64,000 nt of DNA, taken from assembly GCA_964551435.1 (NCBI GenBank), contig CAZKBS010000004.1, positions 62,001 to 126,000 on the forward strand, in the 5' to 3' direction. Below the pieces are notes generated by a model. It made no database searches, was not told the DNA's origin, and saw only the letters and a list, made by a program, of their open reading frames with translations. This document shows positions 50,801 to 58,883 of this stretch, one piece after another (positions within the stretch are counted from its first letter, which is position 1; the number at the start of each line of letters is the position of its first letter). A program made the translations under genes and the position numbers. The stretch is from UBA2020 sp964551435. Lineage in GTDB: Bacteria; Pseudomonadota; Alphaproteobacteria; Micavibrionales; UBA2020.

Positions 50801-51390
50801 CCGTCCCGCTGGCGCCGTCCAAACCGGGTGAAGACGAGCCTGCCGCCAAAAGCCCGCTCGGCACCGACGACAGCTGGCGTTTCCGCCGCGGCGTGGTCGT
50901 GCATCAGCTTTTGGAAATCCTGCCACAGCTGCCGCCCGCGCGGCGGGCGGAGGCGCTGGCGCGCTGGCTGGCGCGGCCGTCGCTGGCGATGCCGGAGGCG
51001 GAGCAGAAAACATTCGCTGCCGAGGTGATGGCCGTTTTGACACATCCGGATTTCGCTGCGATTTTCGCGCCCGATGCGCGCGCCGAAGTGCCGGTCGTCG
51101 GGCTTGCGGGGCAGGTTTCGGCATCGGTGCCGCAAAAGGTTTTGTCGGGTCAGATTGACCGCCTTTGCGTCGGGGCGCAGGAGGTGCTGGTGGTCGATTT
51201 CAAAACCAACCGCCCGCCGCCGAAGGACGAATCAAAAGTTCCCGCCGTGTACCTGAAGCAGATGGCGGCCTACCGCGACATTTTACGAAAAATATATCCC
51301 GATAAGAAGGTGCGCACGGCGCTTTTGTGGACGGACGGGCCGTATTTGATGCCGCTCCCCGATAATCTGCTTGACCCGCATGCCCCATAA
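47815..51390 (+). CDS. addA: Double-strand break repair helicase/nuclease AddA
   Basis: UvrD/RecB-type superfamily 1 helicase with nuclease domain. Walker A is SAGTGKTKVLIDRVL; LCLTFTKTAAAEMS is motif Ia, ILVDEAQDTSPAQW is motif II, VGDEKQSIFSFQGAD is motif III, and MTVHASKGLQAPIVFLPD with YVALTRAEDRLYIAG gives motifs V and VI. The C-terminal nuclease domain contains VVDFKTNRPPP. With AddB it resects broken ends for RecA. I chose ATG 47815 (GAGGA-type site) over the ATG at 47767, which lies inside addB. Confidence 0.95.
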   Translation: MSANQTHITAQTAPRKDAGTDQAAAANPLKSVWVGASAGTGKTKVLIDRVLRLMLPRAHQDAKSATRPERILCLTFTKTAAAEMSNRIYKRLARWAVMEEAKLAEDLAALIGAPADAVVVREARRLFARVLDTPGGLKIMTIHSFCQSVLKRFPVEAGLPPHFELMDEQSAIEYLLNCQRGMIADARAKPESPVAEAFATLALYLNQEDMSGLMAQIMAKRSLLEAILRKHGDGAGGAAGTVGAVCRHLGVTADMREEDILRKAGDIPPEAEAKLRRVLRAMLEGGKTDKERAASLQMWLEQPARRGALLGMYRRVFFNTEGELYARLVTNKVKDACPDAIEVLTEEAVRLEGLDEKLKAVRLAKLNAALLTVSAEMLWRYSAHKAATDKLDFDDLIIRTSALLDAPGMVGWVLFKLDEGIDHILVDEAQDTSPAQWRVVRALAGEFFAGMGSRDDIVRTLFVVGDEKQSIFSFQGADPAAFAQMQDYFGRKVTAVQDGWEIFLEYSFRSTRTVLEVVDGVFAPVTARRGVVADIAREVLHRPFREGHAGLVEIWPLVQTQKPDSGDAWRMPVDVEAGDNAASRLARKIAETVRGWIDRGEILESKGRPIRAGDVMILVQSRSALVDLMMRALKEAGVPVAGIDRITLTEEISVLDLLAVGGFALQTRDDLTLATVLKSPLVGMGEEELFELCYGRPHGLWQRLRDARPDVALWLQKRIERSGYATPYEFFAEILNTPCPGDAVSGRRAFYGRLGYDIQDALDEFLSRCLHFEQSHTPALQAFCDWFLRGEAQIKREQESHKADQVRIMTVHASKGLQAPIVFLPDTVKILHDHNKGRVRLLWPEEDVDGKAAGVDVPLWSPRQEFDAGIYERTREAAAEKQMEEYRRLLYVALTRAEDRLYIAGFRGRNKAKEGCWYNLVAESFPADACAVPFEMEGAPLADAEGNILYARRLSHAQTVPPEKAPAAAAQEALDAVRVPLPSWATAAPAAEPAPPVPLAPSKPGEDEPAAKSPLGTDDSWRFRRGVVVHQLLEILPQLPPARRAEALARWLARPSLAMPEAEQKTFAAEVMAVLTHPDFAAIFAPDARAEVPVVGLAGQVSASVPQKVLSGQIDRLCVGAQEVLVVDFKTNRPPPKDESKVPAVYLKQMAAYRDILRKIYPDKKVRTALLWTDGPYLMPLPDNLLDPHAP

Positions 51391-51527
51391 GTTAGGGTAA
51401 ACCCAAGCCAAAAACATTACCGTATTTGAGGATACTGCCGCAGCAAAATACGCTGCTGATGAGGCCCCTGCAAGGGCTTGCGCCCGCTGCCTGAAAGACG
51501 CCGCCTTCACACACAAAGGAAACAGCC

Positions 51528-51929
51528 ATGACCGGTTTCGTCATCCCCGTAAACCAGACAAATTTCGAGAACGAAGTGCTGAAAGCCGACAAGCTGGTGC
51601 TGATCGATTTCTACGCCGACTGGTGCGGGCCGTGCAAATCGCTGGCGCCCCGGCTTGAAAAATTCGCCGAAGCGCATCAGGACAAGGTAAAAGTCGTCAA
51701 AATCAACGTGGATGAAAGCCCGCAACTCGCCGCCGCCTTTGGTGTGCGTTCCATCCCCACGCTGGTGACGATGAAAGAGGGCGCGGCGATCTATATGGTC
51801 ACGGGCGCGGTGCCGAACGAAATCCTTGAAAAACTGGTCGGGCAGTCTTTACAAACGCCGCCCGCAGCCGATATTAAAAATGACGGCGCAGGCAAGGGGC
51901 CGCAGTGGCAAAAGCCGCCAAAGCCATGA
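51528..51929 (+). CDS. Thioredoxin-fold protein with C-terminal extension, 133 aa
   Basis: Thioredoxin domain with the canonical active site WCGPC in IDFYADWCGPCKSLAPRL and the cis-Pro loop RSIPTLVTM. It has no signal peptide, so it is a cytoplasmic disulfide reductase or substrate-specific thioredoxin. The 25-residue C-terminal tail (PPAADIKNDGAG) is polar and probably disordered. It is the first of three thioredoxin-fold genes after addA. AAAGGAAACAGCC precedes ATG 51528. Confidence 0.9.
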   Translation: MTGFVIPVNQTNFENEVLKADKLVLIDFYADWCGPCKSLAPRLEKFAEAHQDKVKVVKINVDESPQLAAAFGVRSIPTLVTMKEGAAIYMVTGAVPNEILEKLVGQSLQTPPAADIKNDGAGKGPQWQKPPKP

Positions 51930-51996
51930 TATTCGGCCCGTAAAACGGCCAAACACTGAAAAACTTGAAAAAAACAATACAGGAAAGGAAAGCGAC

Positions 51997-52317
51997 ATGG
52001 GCGCACAACAAGTAACCGATGCAGAATTCGAACAGGAAGTCCTGAAGGCCGCCGGCCCCGTACTGGTGGATTTCTGGGCGGAATGGTGCGGCCCTTGCCG
52101 TGCGCTTGGCCCCAGCGTGGATGCGCTTGCGGCTGAAAAAGGCGGCGCGCTGAAAGTCGTGAAAGTCAACATCGACGATAACCCGAACGCGCCGACGAAA
52201 TATGGCGTGCGTTCCATCCCGACGCTGCTGCTGTTCAAGGACGGTCAGGTCGTCGCGCAGACCGTGGGGTCGATGGCGAAATCCGACCTCGTCAAATGGG
52301 TTGACGGCGCGCTGTAA
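51997..52317 (+). CDS. trxA: Thioredoxin
   Basis: Typical thioredoxin of 106 aa with WAEWCGPCRALGPS, the conserved Asp of the buried pair in VLVDFWAEW, and the cis-Pro in RSIPTLLLF. This is the best candidate for the main thioredoxin: length and motifs are standard and it could feed the ribonucleotide reductase. AGGAAAGGAAAGCGAC precedes ATG 51997. A strong terminator follows at 52336. Confidence 0.95.
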   Translation: MGAQQVTDAEFEQEVLKAAGPVLVDFWAEWCGPCRALGPSVDALAAEKGGALKVVKVNIDDNPNAPTKYGVRSIPTLLLFKDGQVVAQTVGSMAKSDLVKWVDGAL

Positions 52318-52335
52318 TCGCTGCCGCCGACGGAT

Positions 52336-52366
52336 AAAAAGCCCCCTTGAAAAAGGGGGTTTTTTC
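52336..52366 (+). terminator. Hairpin terminator after trxA
   Basis: AAAAAGCCCCC at 52336-52346 pairs with GGGGGTTTTTT at 52355-52366 around a short loop. Confidence 0.85.
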
Positions 52367-52459
52367 ATGGACTTGACGCAGGGGATAGCGTTTTTGTTTG
52401 ACGCTGCGCGTCCCTGCCTGTCATCATTAAAAAGAAGCCGTTTTTAAAAAGGATATCAC

Positions 52460-52927
52460 GTGCAGGATAAAACCCCCGCCAAACCATCGCCGCTGAAAGG
52501 CTTTTTTGTGCTGGCCGGTGCCATGGCCCTCGTCATGGTCATGACGGTGTTTGCGCCACAGACGCGCACGGTGGCGGCGACATCTTCGCTGCCGAAGTTG
52601 GAAACCATGGCGGACGTTACGCGCGCTGTCAGCACGGCAAAGGCCCCCGTGCTGCTTCAGTTCGATGCCAAATGGTGCGGTTATTGCCGCGCGCTGCAGC
52701 CGCATCTGCAAAAACTGCGGGAAAAGAATTTGCAGTCCGAGCTTGAGATGTATCAAATCGATATCGACGCCGCCAAGGAGGTGGCGGTTGAATTCGGCAT
52801 CCGGTCACTGCCCACCATATTCATCGTGCATAAGGGGGAAGTTGTCGCCTTCAAGCGCGGCGGCATGGACGAGGATGAATTGTTCGGCTGGGTTGCCGAC
52901 GTGCAGGAAAAAATTCGCGGCAGCTGA
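52460..52927 (+). CDS. Membrane-anchored or exported thioredoxin-like protein, 155 aa
   Basis: A hydrophobic N-terminal segment (FFVLAGAMALVMVMTVF, no obvious cleavage site) precedes a thioredoxin domain with the active site WCGYC in LQFDAKWCGYCRALQPHL and cis-Pro RSLPTIFIV. The CGYC centre suggests an oxidoreductase facing the periplasm, such as a reductant for cytochrome c maturation or envelope disulfides, but no such genes are nearby. It sits behind its own spacer after the trxA terminator. Confidence 0.88.
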   Translation: MQDKTPAKPSPLKGFFVLAGAMALVMVMTVFAPQTRTVAATSSLPKLETMADVTRAVSTAKAPVLLQFDAKWCGYCRALQPHLQKLREKNLQSELEMYQIDIDAAKEVAVEFGIRSLPTIFIVHKGEVVAFKRGGMDEDELFGWVADVQEKIRGS

Positions 52928-52938
52928 GCCGACCCCAT

Positions 52939-52969
52939 AAAAAAAGCCCCGCGCAAGCGGGGCTTTTTT
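52939..52969. terminator. Bidirectional terminator between convergent genes
   Basis: AAAAAAGCCCCGC at 52939-52951 pairs with GCGGGGCTTTTTT at 52956-52968. It lies between the thioredoxin-like gene and infC. Confidence 0.9.
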
Positions 52970-52989
52970 GTTTTATCTGCGGCGAAAGA

Positions 52990-53532
52990 TTAGCCGGCCT
53001 TGGCGGGCGCCATGATCATGATGACGCTGTTGCCTTCGGCGCGGGCATCCATTTCCACTTTGCCCACATCTGACAGTTCTTCCTTGATGCGGCGGATGAT
53101 GGCATAGCCGATTTCCTTGTGTTCCGCTTCGCGGCCGCGGAATTGCAGGGTAAAGCGCACCTTGTCACCGTCTTCGAAAAAGCGGCGGGCGGAGCGCAGT
53201 TTGACCTGAATGTCATGCTCCTCGATGTTCGGGCGCAGTTTCAGTTCTTTGGTCAGAACGATTTTCTGGTTCTTGCGCGCAGCCGCTTCTTTTTTCTGCT
53301 GTTCATAGCGGTATTTGCCGATGTCGCCGATTTTGCAAACGGGCGGTTCCGCATTGGGCGAAATTTCGATCAGGTCGAGACCGGCTTCTTCGGCGGCCAG
53401 TACGGCTTCGCGCACGGTCATGACACCGACCATTTCGCCAGCCTCGTCAATCACGCGTACTTTGTCGGCGCGGATCTGGTTGTTGATGCGGGGGCCGTCT
53501 TGATGCGGTGTCGGTTTATGAAAGGTAGCGAT
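52990..53532 (-). CDS. infC: Translation initiation factor IF-3
   Basis: Binds the 30S subunit and checks start codons. N-domain: GPRINNQIRADKVRVID and LDLIEISPNAEPPVCKI. C-domain: LRPNIEEHDIQVKLRSARR and RFTLQFRGREAEH. I place the start at ATC 53532 because GGAGA lies 7 nt before it and no ATG or GTG lies in frame near; a TTG at 53565 has no ribosome site. A rare AUU/AUC-type start is a hallmark of infC autoregulation, since IF-3 rejects it. It follows thrS on the same strand after 110 nt. Confidence 0.95.
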   Translation of the reverse strand: MATFHKPTPHQDGPRINNQIRADKVRVIDEAGEMVGVMTVREAVLAAEEAGLDLIEISPNAEPPVCKIGDIGKYRYEQQKKEAAARKNQKIVLTKELKLRPNIEEHDIQVKLRSARRFFEDGDKVRFTLQFRGREAEHKEIGYAIIRRIKEELSDVGKVEMDARAEGNSVIMIMAPAKAG

Positions 53533-53642
53533 GGGATCTCTCCATAGGTTGTCTAAACAAATCAAAGTTCAGGTATCGTGTTGCGGTTTAAAACCGCGGC
53601 ATGCGTCCATCCGCACCCTATCGTCGGGGGGTCGAAACCTCG

Positions 53643-55604
53643 TCAGGCGGGCGGCTGGGCGTCTTCCGCGATTTTACGAATAGCTTCGTCAAGTGCAAGT
53701 ACTTCTTGGGCGTCGCTGCCAAGGCGGCGGATGGCGACTTTGCGCTCCTCCGCCTCGCGTTTGCCGACAACCCAGATTTGCGGGGCCTTTTGCAGGCTAT
53801 GTTCGCGGATTTTATAGTTAATTTTCTCGTTGCGGGTATCCAGTTCGGCGCGGATTCCAGCTTTTTTGAGCCCCTCGACGACCTGTTTGGCATAATCATC
53901 CGCATCCGAGGTGATGGTCGCAACCACCGCCTGAACGGGTGCCAGCCACAGCGGGAACTTGCCGGCGTGGTGTTCGATGAGAATCCCGATAAAACGCTCG
54001 AGCGAGCCCAGAATGGCGCGATGGAGCATAACGGGGCGGTGGCGCTGGCTGTCCTCGCCGATATAGCTGGCATCCAGACGCTCCGGCAGGTTGAAATCCA
54101 GCTGCAGCGTGCCGCATTGCCATGTCCGGCCAATCGCGTCGGTCAGGTGGAATTCCACTTTGGGGCCATAGAAGGCGCCTTCGCCGGGCAGCTCCTCGAA
54201 CGCAAGTCCTGCACCCGTAAGTGCGGCGCGCAGCGCGTTTTCGGCGCGGTCCCAGATGTCGTCGCTGCCGAGGCGTTCGTTCGGCCCCGGTCGCAGCGCC
54301 AGCTTGACGGAGATTTTGTCAAAGCCAAGGTCGCGGTAAACGCCGAGTTGCAGCTTGAAGTAATCGAGCGCTTCCTGTTCCACCTGATCTTCGCGGCAGA
54401 AAATATGTGCATCGTCCTGCGTGAACTGACGCACGCGCATGATGCCGTGCATCGCGCCCGACGGCTCGTTGCGGTGGCAGCAGCCGAATTCCGCCATGCG
54501 GATCGGCAGGTCGCGGTAGGATTTCAAACCCTGATTGAAAATCTGCACGTGGGCGGGGCAGTTCATCGGCTTGATGCCCATCAGCTTCTCGCCATCGCCG
54601 TGGGTGTCGCGCACCTTGAACATGTTGTCGCCGTACATATCCCAGTGACCCGATGCCTTGAACAGGGCGCTGTCGAACAGCTGCGGGGTTTTGACTTCCT
54701 GATAACCCGCGCTGCGGATGCGGTTGCGGATGAAGTTTTCAAGCGCGCGCCAGATGGTATAGCCGCGGTCGTGCCAGAATACGCTGCCCACAGCCTCTTC
54801 CTGCATGTGGAACAGGTCCATTTCCTTGCCGATTTTGCGGTGGTCGCGCTTTTCCGCTTCTTCCAGCATGTGCAGATAGGCATCCAGTTCTTTCTGGTCG
54901 CGCCATGCCGTGCCGTAAATACGCTGCAGCTGCGCGTTTTTCGCATCGCCGCGCCAATAGGCGCCTGCGACCTTGGTCAGCTTGAACGCCGTGCCGACAT
55001 GCCCCGTCGACGGCAGATGCGGGCCGCGGCACAGGTCGTACCATTTGCCCTGGCGGTAGATGCTGATCTCCTCGCTCTCGGGCAGGTCGCGGATCAGCTC
55101 GGCTTTGTACTTCTCGCCGATGCTTTCGAAATGCTTGATGGCTTCGTCGCGCGCCCAGACTTCGCGGGTGAAGTTTTCGTTGCGCTCCACAATCTCGCGC
55201 ATCTTGGCTTCGATTTTGGGGAAGTCTTCGGTCGTGAAGGGCTCCGCGCGGGCGAAGTCATAGTAAAACCCGTTGTCGATGGCGGGCCCGATGGTGACCT
55301 GCGTACCGGGGAACAGTTCCTGCACTGCTTCCGCCAGCACGTGGGAGGCGTCATGGCGGATCAGCTCCAGCACATCGTCGGATTTGCGGGTGATGATTTC
55401 GATCTTGCCGCTTTTGTGCAGCGGACGGCCAAGGTCATAGACCGTACCGTCCAGCTTGACGGCCAGCGCCGCCTTGGCAAGGCCCGCGCCAATAGACGCC
55501 GCGACGTCGGCGCCCGTGACGGGCGCGGTGAAGGTCAGCGTCTTCCCATCGGGAAGTGTGAGCTGGATATCCTTCTGCTGTGCGTCCTGCGGTGCCGTTT
55601 TCAT
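53643..55604 (-). CDS. thrS: Threonyl-tRNA synthetase
   Basis: Charges tRNA-Thr and edits Ser. The N-terminal TGS domain (QLTLPDGKTLTFTAPVTG) and the editing domain with HDASHVLAEAV and GFYYDFARAEPFT are complete. The catalytic core has motif 2 (RNEPSGAMHGIMRVRQFTQDD) in two visible parts, RNEPSGAMHG and MRVRQFTQDDAHIFC, and motif 3 at HRAILGSLERFIGILIEHH. An anticodon-binding domain ends the protein. 653 aa is normal. infC follows, the common thrS-infC arrangement. Confidence 0.97.
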   Translation of the reverse strand: MKTAPQDAQQKDIQLTLPDGKTLTFTAPVTGADVAASIGAGLAKAALAVKLDGTVYDLGRPLHKSGKIEIITRKSDDVLELIRHDASHVLAEAVQELFPGTQVTIGPAIDNGFYYDFARAEPFTTEDFPKIEAKMREIVERNENFTREVWARDEAIKHFESIGEKYKAELIRDLPESEEISIYRQGKWYDLCRGPHLPSTGHVGTAFKLTKVAGAYWRGDAKNAQLQRIYGTAWRDQKELDAYLHMLEEAEKRDHRKIGKEMDLFHMQEEAVGSVFWHDRGYTIWRALENFIRNRIRSAGYQEVKTPQLFDSALFKASGHWDMYGDNMFKVRDTHGDGEKLMGIKPMNCPAHVQIFNQGLKSYRDLPIRMAEFGCCHRNEPSGAMHGIMRVRQFTQDDAHIFCREDQVEQEALDYFKLQLGVYRDLGFDKISVKLALRPGPNERLGSDDIWDRAENALRAALTGAGLAFEELPGEGAFYGPKVEFHLTDAIGRTWQCGTLQLDFNLPERLDASYIGEDSQRHRPVMLHRAILGSLERFIGILIEHHAGKFPLWLAPVQAVVATITSDADDYAKQVVEGLKKAGIRAELDTRNEKINYKIREHSLQKAPQIWVVGKREAEERKVAIRRLGSDAQEVLALDEAIRKIAEDAQPPA

Positions 55605-55640
55605 CTCAAGAATCCGTTGTTAAGGGGTTAAAAAACAAGG

Positions 55641-55673
55641 TTATAATCTCGTCCCGTGCCGCGCGGCTGTCAA
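55641..55673 (-). promoter_or_regulatory. Possible thrS promoter
   Basis: On the minus strand TTGACA (55673-55668) precedes TTATAA (55646-55641). The 21-nt spacing is long, so a different -10 may be used. The leader to ATG 55604 would be about 30 nt. Confidence 0.35.
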
Positions 55674-55798
55674 GCGCTTTCCCCGCGATTTCGCTGGAAA
55701 TCCGCGATTTTTAAGGGTAAAAGCAAGGATACCGCGCAAAAGCGCGCCGCGCCTTGCGCAAACCGGCAGAAAGCAAAGCCAAGGGGGGAATTCTGGCG

Positions 55799-57100
55799 AT
55801 GGTTTCAATAACGGGCCTGAATATTTCAACGGGAATGTCGAAAATGATGAAAACCTGGGATAGCGCGAGCCTGACGTTTCGCCGCTTTGTCGAACAAAAC
55901 CATGCGCCGGTGATTTTGCAGGTGCTGCCGGCGCTAAATTCCGGCGGGGTCGAACAGGGCGTCATCGACATCAACGCGGCGATTGTGCGCGCGGGCGGCA
56001 AGTCCATCGTGGTATCGTCGGGTGGTTTACGCGCCCATGAAATCGCCAAGGCGGGCGGCACCCATATCGAAATGCCCGTGCATAGCAAAAACCCGCTGAT
56101 TATGGTGGCCAACGTCAGCCGCCTGCGTAAGCTGATCCGCGAGATGAATGTCGACATCGTCCATGCCTGCAGCCGCGCCCCCGCCTGGAGCGCGGGCCGC
56201 GCCGTCGCGGGCACGCGTGCGCGCTATGTCACCAGCTGCCATGCCACACATAATATCGGCGGTATGTTCAAACGCGCCTATAATGCGTCGATTTCAAAGG
56301 GCGAACGTGTGATTGCGGTTTCGCACTTCATCGCGGACTATCTTGAACAGAACTACAAGGTTGACCCGAATGTCGTGCGTGTGATCCACCGCGGCGTCGC
56401 GCTTGAAAAATTCCACCCCAATTCGGTGACGCCCGACCGCCTGATCCGCGCCTCGCAAATGATGCGCATCCCCGAAGGGGCTGCCGTGGTCATGCTGCCC
56501 GCGCGCATCAGCCGCACCAAGGGGCATATGTTCCTTCTTGATGCTATCTGCGCGCTGGGTAAGAAAGACCTGTTCTGCCTGTTCCTTGGCTCTGACATCG
56601 GCAATGAAAATTACCGCAAAGAGCTTGAGGCTTATATCGAAGCCAAAGGGCTTGGCAGCGCGTCGCGTATCATCACGAATTGCGACGACATGCCGGCGGC
56701 TTATATGATTTCCACCGTCGTGGTTTGCCCGACGCTGCAGCCCGAAGGCTTCGGCCGCGTGCCGGTCGAGGCGCAGGCCATGGGCCGCCCTGTTATTGCG
56801 ACAGACCATGGCGGTACGCGCGAAACTATCCTGCGCGATGAAACGGGCTGGCTGGTCACTCCCGGTGACGTCGATGCCCTGACGCGCGCGCTGCACGAAG
56901 CCATCAGCCTTGATGGCCGTGGGCGCGCAATGCTGGCGACGCGCGCAATGTCACATGTCGCGCATCATTTCACCAACGAACAGATGTGCGAAAGTACGCT
57001 GGATGTTTATGCCGAACTGCTGGGTGCCGGCGCGGGCATGAAGGCGCTGCCGTCGAATGACAGCTTCAGCGTATCCGAAGCCGACCGCGCGGCCGGATAA
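55799..57100 (+). CDS. Glycosyltransferase, GT4 family, 433 aa
   Basis: GT-B fold enzyme of the retaining GT4 family. The N-domain begins VILQVLPALNSGGVEQGV, a typical start for LPS or capsule transferases. The C-domain holds VVMLPARISRTKGHMFLLDA and the nucleotide-sugar binding EGFGRVPVEAQAMGRPVIA (E-x7-E-like). ATG 55799 has GGGGGGAA upstream; ATG 55835 is an alternative. Followed after 24 nt by a GT9 heptosyltransferase, so a role in LPS core or O-chain assembly is likely; donor and acceptor are unknown. Confidence 0.92.
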   Translation: MVSITGLNISTGMSKMMKTWDSASLTFRRFVEQNHAPVILQVLPALNSGGVEQGVIDINAAIVRAGGKSIVVSSGGLRAHEIAKAGGTHIEMPVHSKNPLIMVANVSRLRKLIREMNVDIVHACSRAPAWSAGRAVAGTRARYVTSCHATHNIGGMFKRAYNASISKGERVIAVSHFIADYLEQNYKVDPNVVRVIHRGVALEKFHPNSVTPDRLIRASQMMRIPEGAAVVMLPARISRTKGHMFLLDAICALGKKDLFCLFLGSDIGNENYRKELEAYIEAKGLGSASRIITNCDDMPAAYMISTVVVCPTLQPEGFGRVPVEAQAMGRPVIATDHGGTRETILRDETGWLVTPGDVDALTRALHEAISLDGRGRAMLATRAMSHVAHHFTNEQMCESTLDVYAELLGAGAGMKALPSNDSFSVSEADRAAG

Positions 57101-57124
57101 TATTCCAAAAGCGTACGGGCGGCC

Positions 57125-58093
57125 ATGCAGGATAAACCCCGCGAAAAAATTCTTGTGATCAAGCTGAGCGCGCTAGGCGATTTTCTGGTCGCGCTGGGCC
57201 CAATGGCGGCGATCCGCCGCGCGCATCCGGATGCGCATATCACGATCATGACCACGCGCCCCTTCGCCGATATGGCGCAGCGCAGCGGCTATGCCGACGC
57301 AATCGAAGTAGTCACGCGCGCCAGATTCTATGAAATCGGCGCATGGCTGCGGGTGGCGCGCTTTTTGAACAAGGGCGGGTTTAGCCGCGTATACGATTTG
57401 CAGCTTAACGGGCGCAGCAATAATTACTTCCGCCTGATGCTCAAAAAACCGCAGTGGTCGGGCATCGCCCCCGGCGCGTCGCATAATTACGCCGCCGAAA
57501 ACCCGCAGTGGCGGCAGATGCATGCTTTCGCGCGCCATAAAACCATGCTGGCCGCGCTGGCTATCGATGTGCAGATGCCTGATATCGGCTGGATGAAAAC
57601 TGATGTATCGCTGCTTTTGCCGCCGTCGCCCTATGTGCTCTTGGTGCCGGGCTGCGCGCCGCAGCACCCCTACAAACGCTGGCCTGCTGTCAAATATGCG
57701 GCGCTGGCGCTGAAATTACAGCGCGAAGGGTATGCCGTCGCGCTGTTGGGCACAGCGGCGGAGCATGAAGCGATTGCCAAAATCAAAACCGCCGCGCCGG
57801 AATGTATCGACCTTTCGGGCCGCACGTCGCTGTATGATATCGCGTCGCTGGCTTTTGGCGCAGCGGGCGCGGTCGGCAACGACACGGGCCCGTCGCATCT
57901 GATTGCGCTTGCGGGCTGCCCGATTGTCACGCTGTTTTCCGGCGTGACCGACCCCGCGCTGAGCGCGCCCACGGGGACGGCGGTCACGGTTATTCAATCC
58001 GAAGATATCGCCGATATCACTGTCGAAGACGTCAAAGGTGCGCTGCGCCTGCGGGATGTCGGCGCAGCCGCGGCAGCGGAGGGGGCGGCATGA
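57125..58093 (+). CDS. ADP-heptose:LPS heptosyltransferase-like GT9 glycosyltransferase
   Basis: GT9 enzyme transferring heptose from ADP-heptose to the LPS core at the inner membrane. The N-terminus ILVIKLSALGDFLVALGPM is the family start. YVLLVPGCAPQHPYKRWP and a C-terminal AAGAVGNDTGPSHLIALAG donor-binding block are present. At 322 aa it is normal. It overlaps tusA by ATGA (58090-58093). HldE at 4660 would supply its donor. Confidence 0.92.
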   Translation: MQDKPREKILVIKLSALGDFLVALGPMAAIRRAHPDAHITIMTTRPFADMAQRSGYADAIEVVTRARFYEIGAWLRVARFLNKGGFSRVYDLQLNGRSNNYFRLMLKKPQWSGIAPGASHNYAAENPQWRQMHAFARHKTMLAALAIDVQMPDIGWMKTDVSLLLPPSPYVLLVPGCAPQHPYKRWPAVKYAALALKLQREGYAVALLGTAAEHEAIAKIKTAAPECIDLSGRTSLYDIASLAFGAAGAVGNDTGPSHLIALAGCPIVTLFSGVTDPALSAPTGTAVTVIQSEDIADITVEDVKGALRLRDVGAAAAAEGAA

Positions 58094-58356
58094 CAGCGCG
58101 TCACCGCCATTTCCTCGACGCCTCCGGCCTTGTGTGTCCGCTGCCGGTTTTGCGCGCGCGCAAGGTTTTGCAGCATATGCCCGAAGGTGCTATGCTTTGC
58201 ATCACCGTCACCGACGACAAGGCGCCGCGCGATTTCGAAAGTTTTTGCCGCGAAGGCGGACACCGGCTGGAAAGCGTCACGCCGACCATGGACGGCATTG
58301 AAATTGTTATTCTTCGTGGCCCCAAACCTGCCGAGGAAAAGGAAATACCTCTATGA
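58090..58356 (+). CDS. tusA: TusA-like sulfurtransferase, 88 aa
   Basis: Small protein with the CPxP signature in LDASGLVCPLPVLRARKVL, where the first Cys carries persulfide. The helix QHMPEG and a beta strand LCITVTDDKAP follow, then FCREGGHRLES. It passes sulfur for tRNA thiolation or cofactor synthesis. It overlaps the heptosyltransferase upstream and the small secreted gene downstream (ATGA at 58353-58356), an unusual operon company for tusA. Confidence 0.92.
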   Translation: MTARHRHFLDASGLVCPLPVLRARKVLQHMPEGAMLCITVTDDKAPRDFESFCREGGHRLESVTPTMDGIEIVILRGPKPAEEKEIPL

Positions 58357-58670
58357 ATAATCCGGCTATGACTATTTTGTGCGCGGCGGCGCTGGTGGCG
58401 TGGGTAATGATGCCGGTGGCCGCATCGGCGCAACAATCCGAAGGACAGAAATTGCGCGTGCAGTCCGGCCCGACAACGGGGCCGAAGAAAAGCTTCGAGC
58501 TGGATCTCGGTAAGCTGGTCGCACAAAAGAAAAAAGAGGCGCAGCGCATGGCCGGCAAGACCGAGCGTGATTTGCGTAAAAAATCGCGCAGCAACAACAG
58601 AAAAAAAGCGCGCAACCAGCGCGGCAGCGGCATAACCGCAGATAAAAACTTCGCCAGCCTCAACCGCTAG
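58353..58670 (+). CDS. Small secreted basic protein, 105 aa
   Basis: The N-terminus MTILCAAALVAWVMMPVAASA is a clear signal peptide with an ASA cleavage site. The mature part has a short amphipathic stretch (KKSFELDLGKLVAQKKKEA) and a strongly basic, Arg/Lys/Asn-rich second half (RKKSRSNNRKKARNQR). No cysteines remain in the mature protein. It might bind nucleic acid, LPS or the cell wall from the periplasmic side. Family unknown; supported by coupling to tusA. Confidence 0.6.
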   Translation: MNNPAMTILCAAALVAWVMMPVAASAQQSEGQKLRVQSGPTTGPKKSFELDLGKLVAQKKKEAQRMAGKTERDLRKKSRSNNRKKARNQRGSGITADKNFASLNR

Positions 58671-58735
58671 ATAAAAAATCCTGCCGTATATTTCGATATA
58701 ATGCGTTGTATTCAGGCGTTTTTCATGACTTTCAT

Positions 58736-58767
58736 AACCCCGCACGATTGTGCGGGGTTGTTTTTTA
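58736..58767 (+). terminator. Hairpin terminator
   Basis: AACCCCGCAC at 58736-58745 pairs with GTGCGGGGTT at 58750-58759, followed by GTTTTTT. It ends the glycosyltransferase-tusA transcript. Confidence 0.85.
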
Positions 58768-58883
58768 TGGCTGCGGGGGGTAAACAAAAAATATAATAAA
58801 TCATAGAGATTTTATGAATGTTTTGCGGTTATAGCCGCATCCGGCATTTTTGCCCCTGTGTTTCACAGTCAAGGAGGCGTGTC

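Noticed and set aside
53601..55631. 676-codon open frame on the plus strand across thrS
   Set aside because: Antisense shadow of thrS; all recognisable motifs are on the minus strand.
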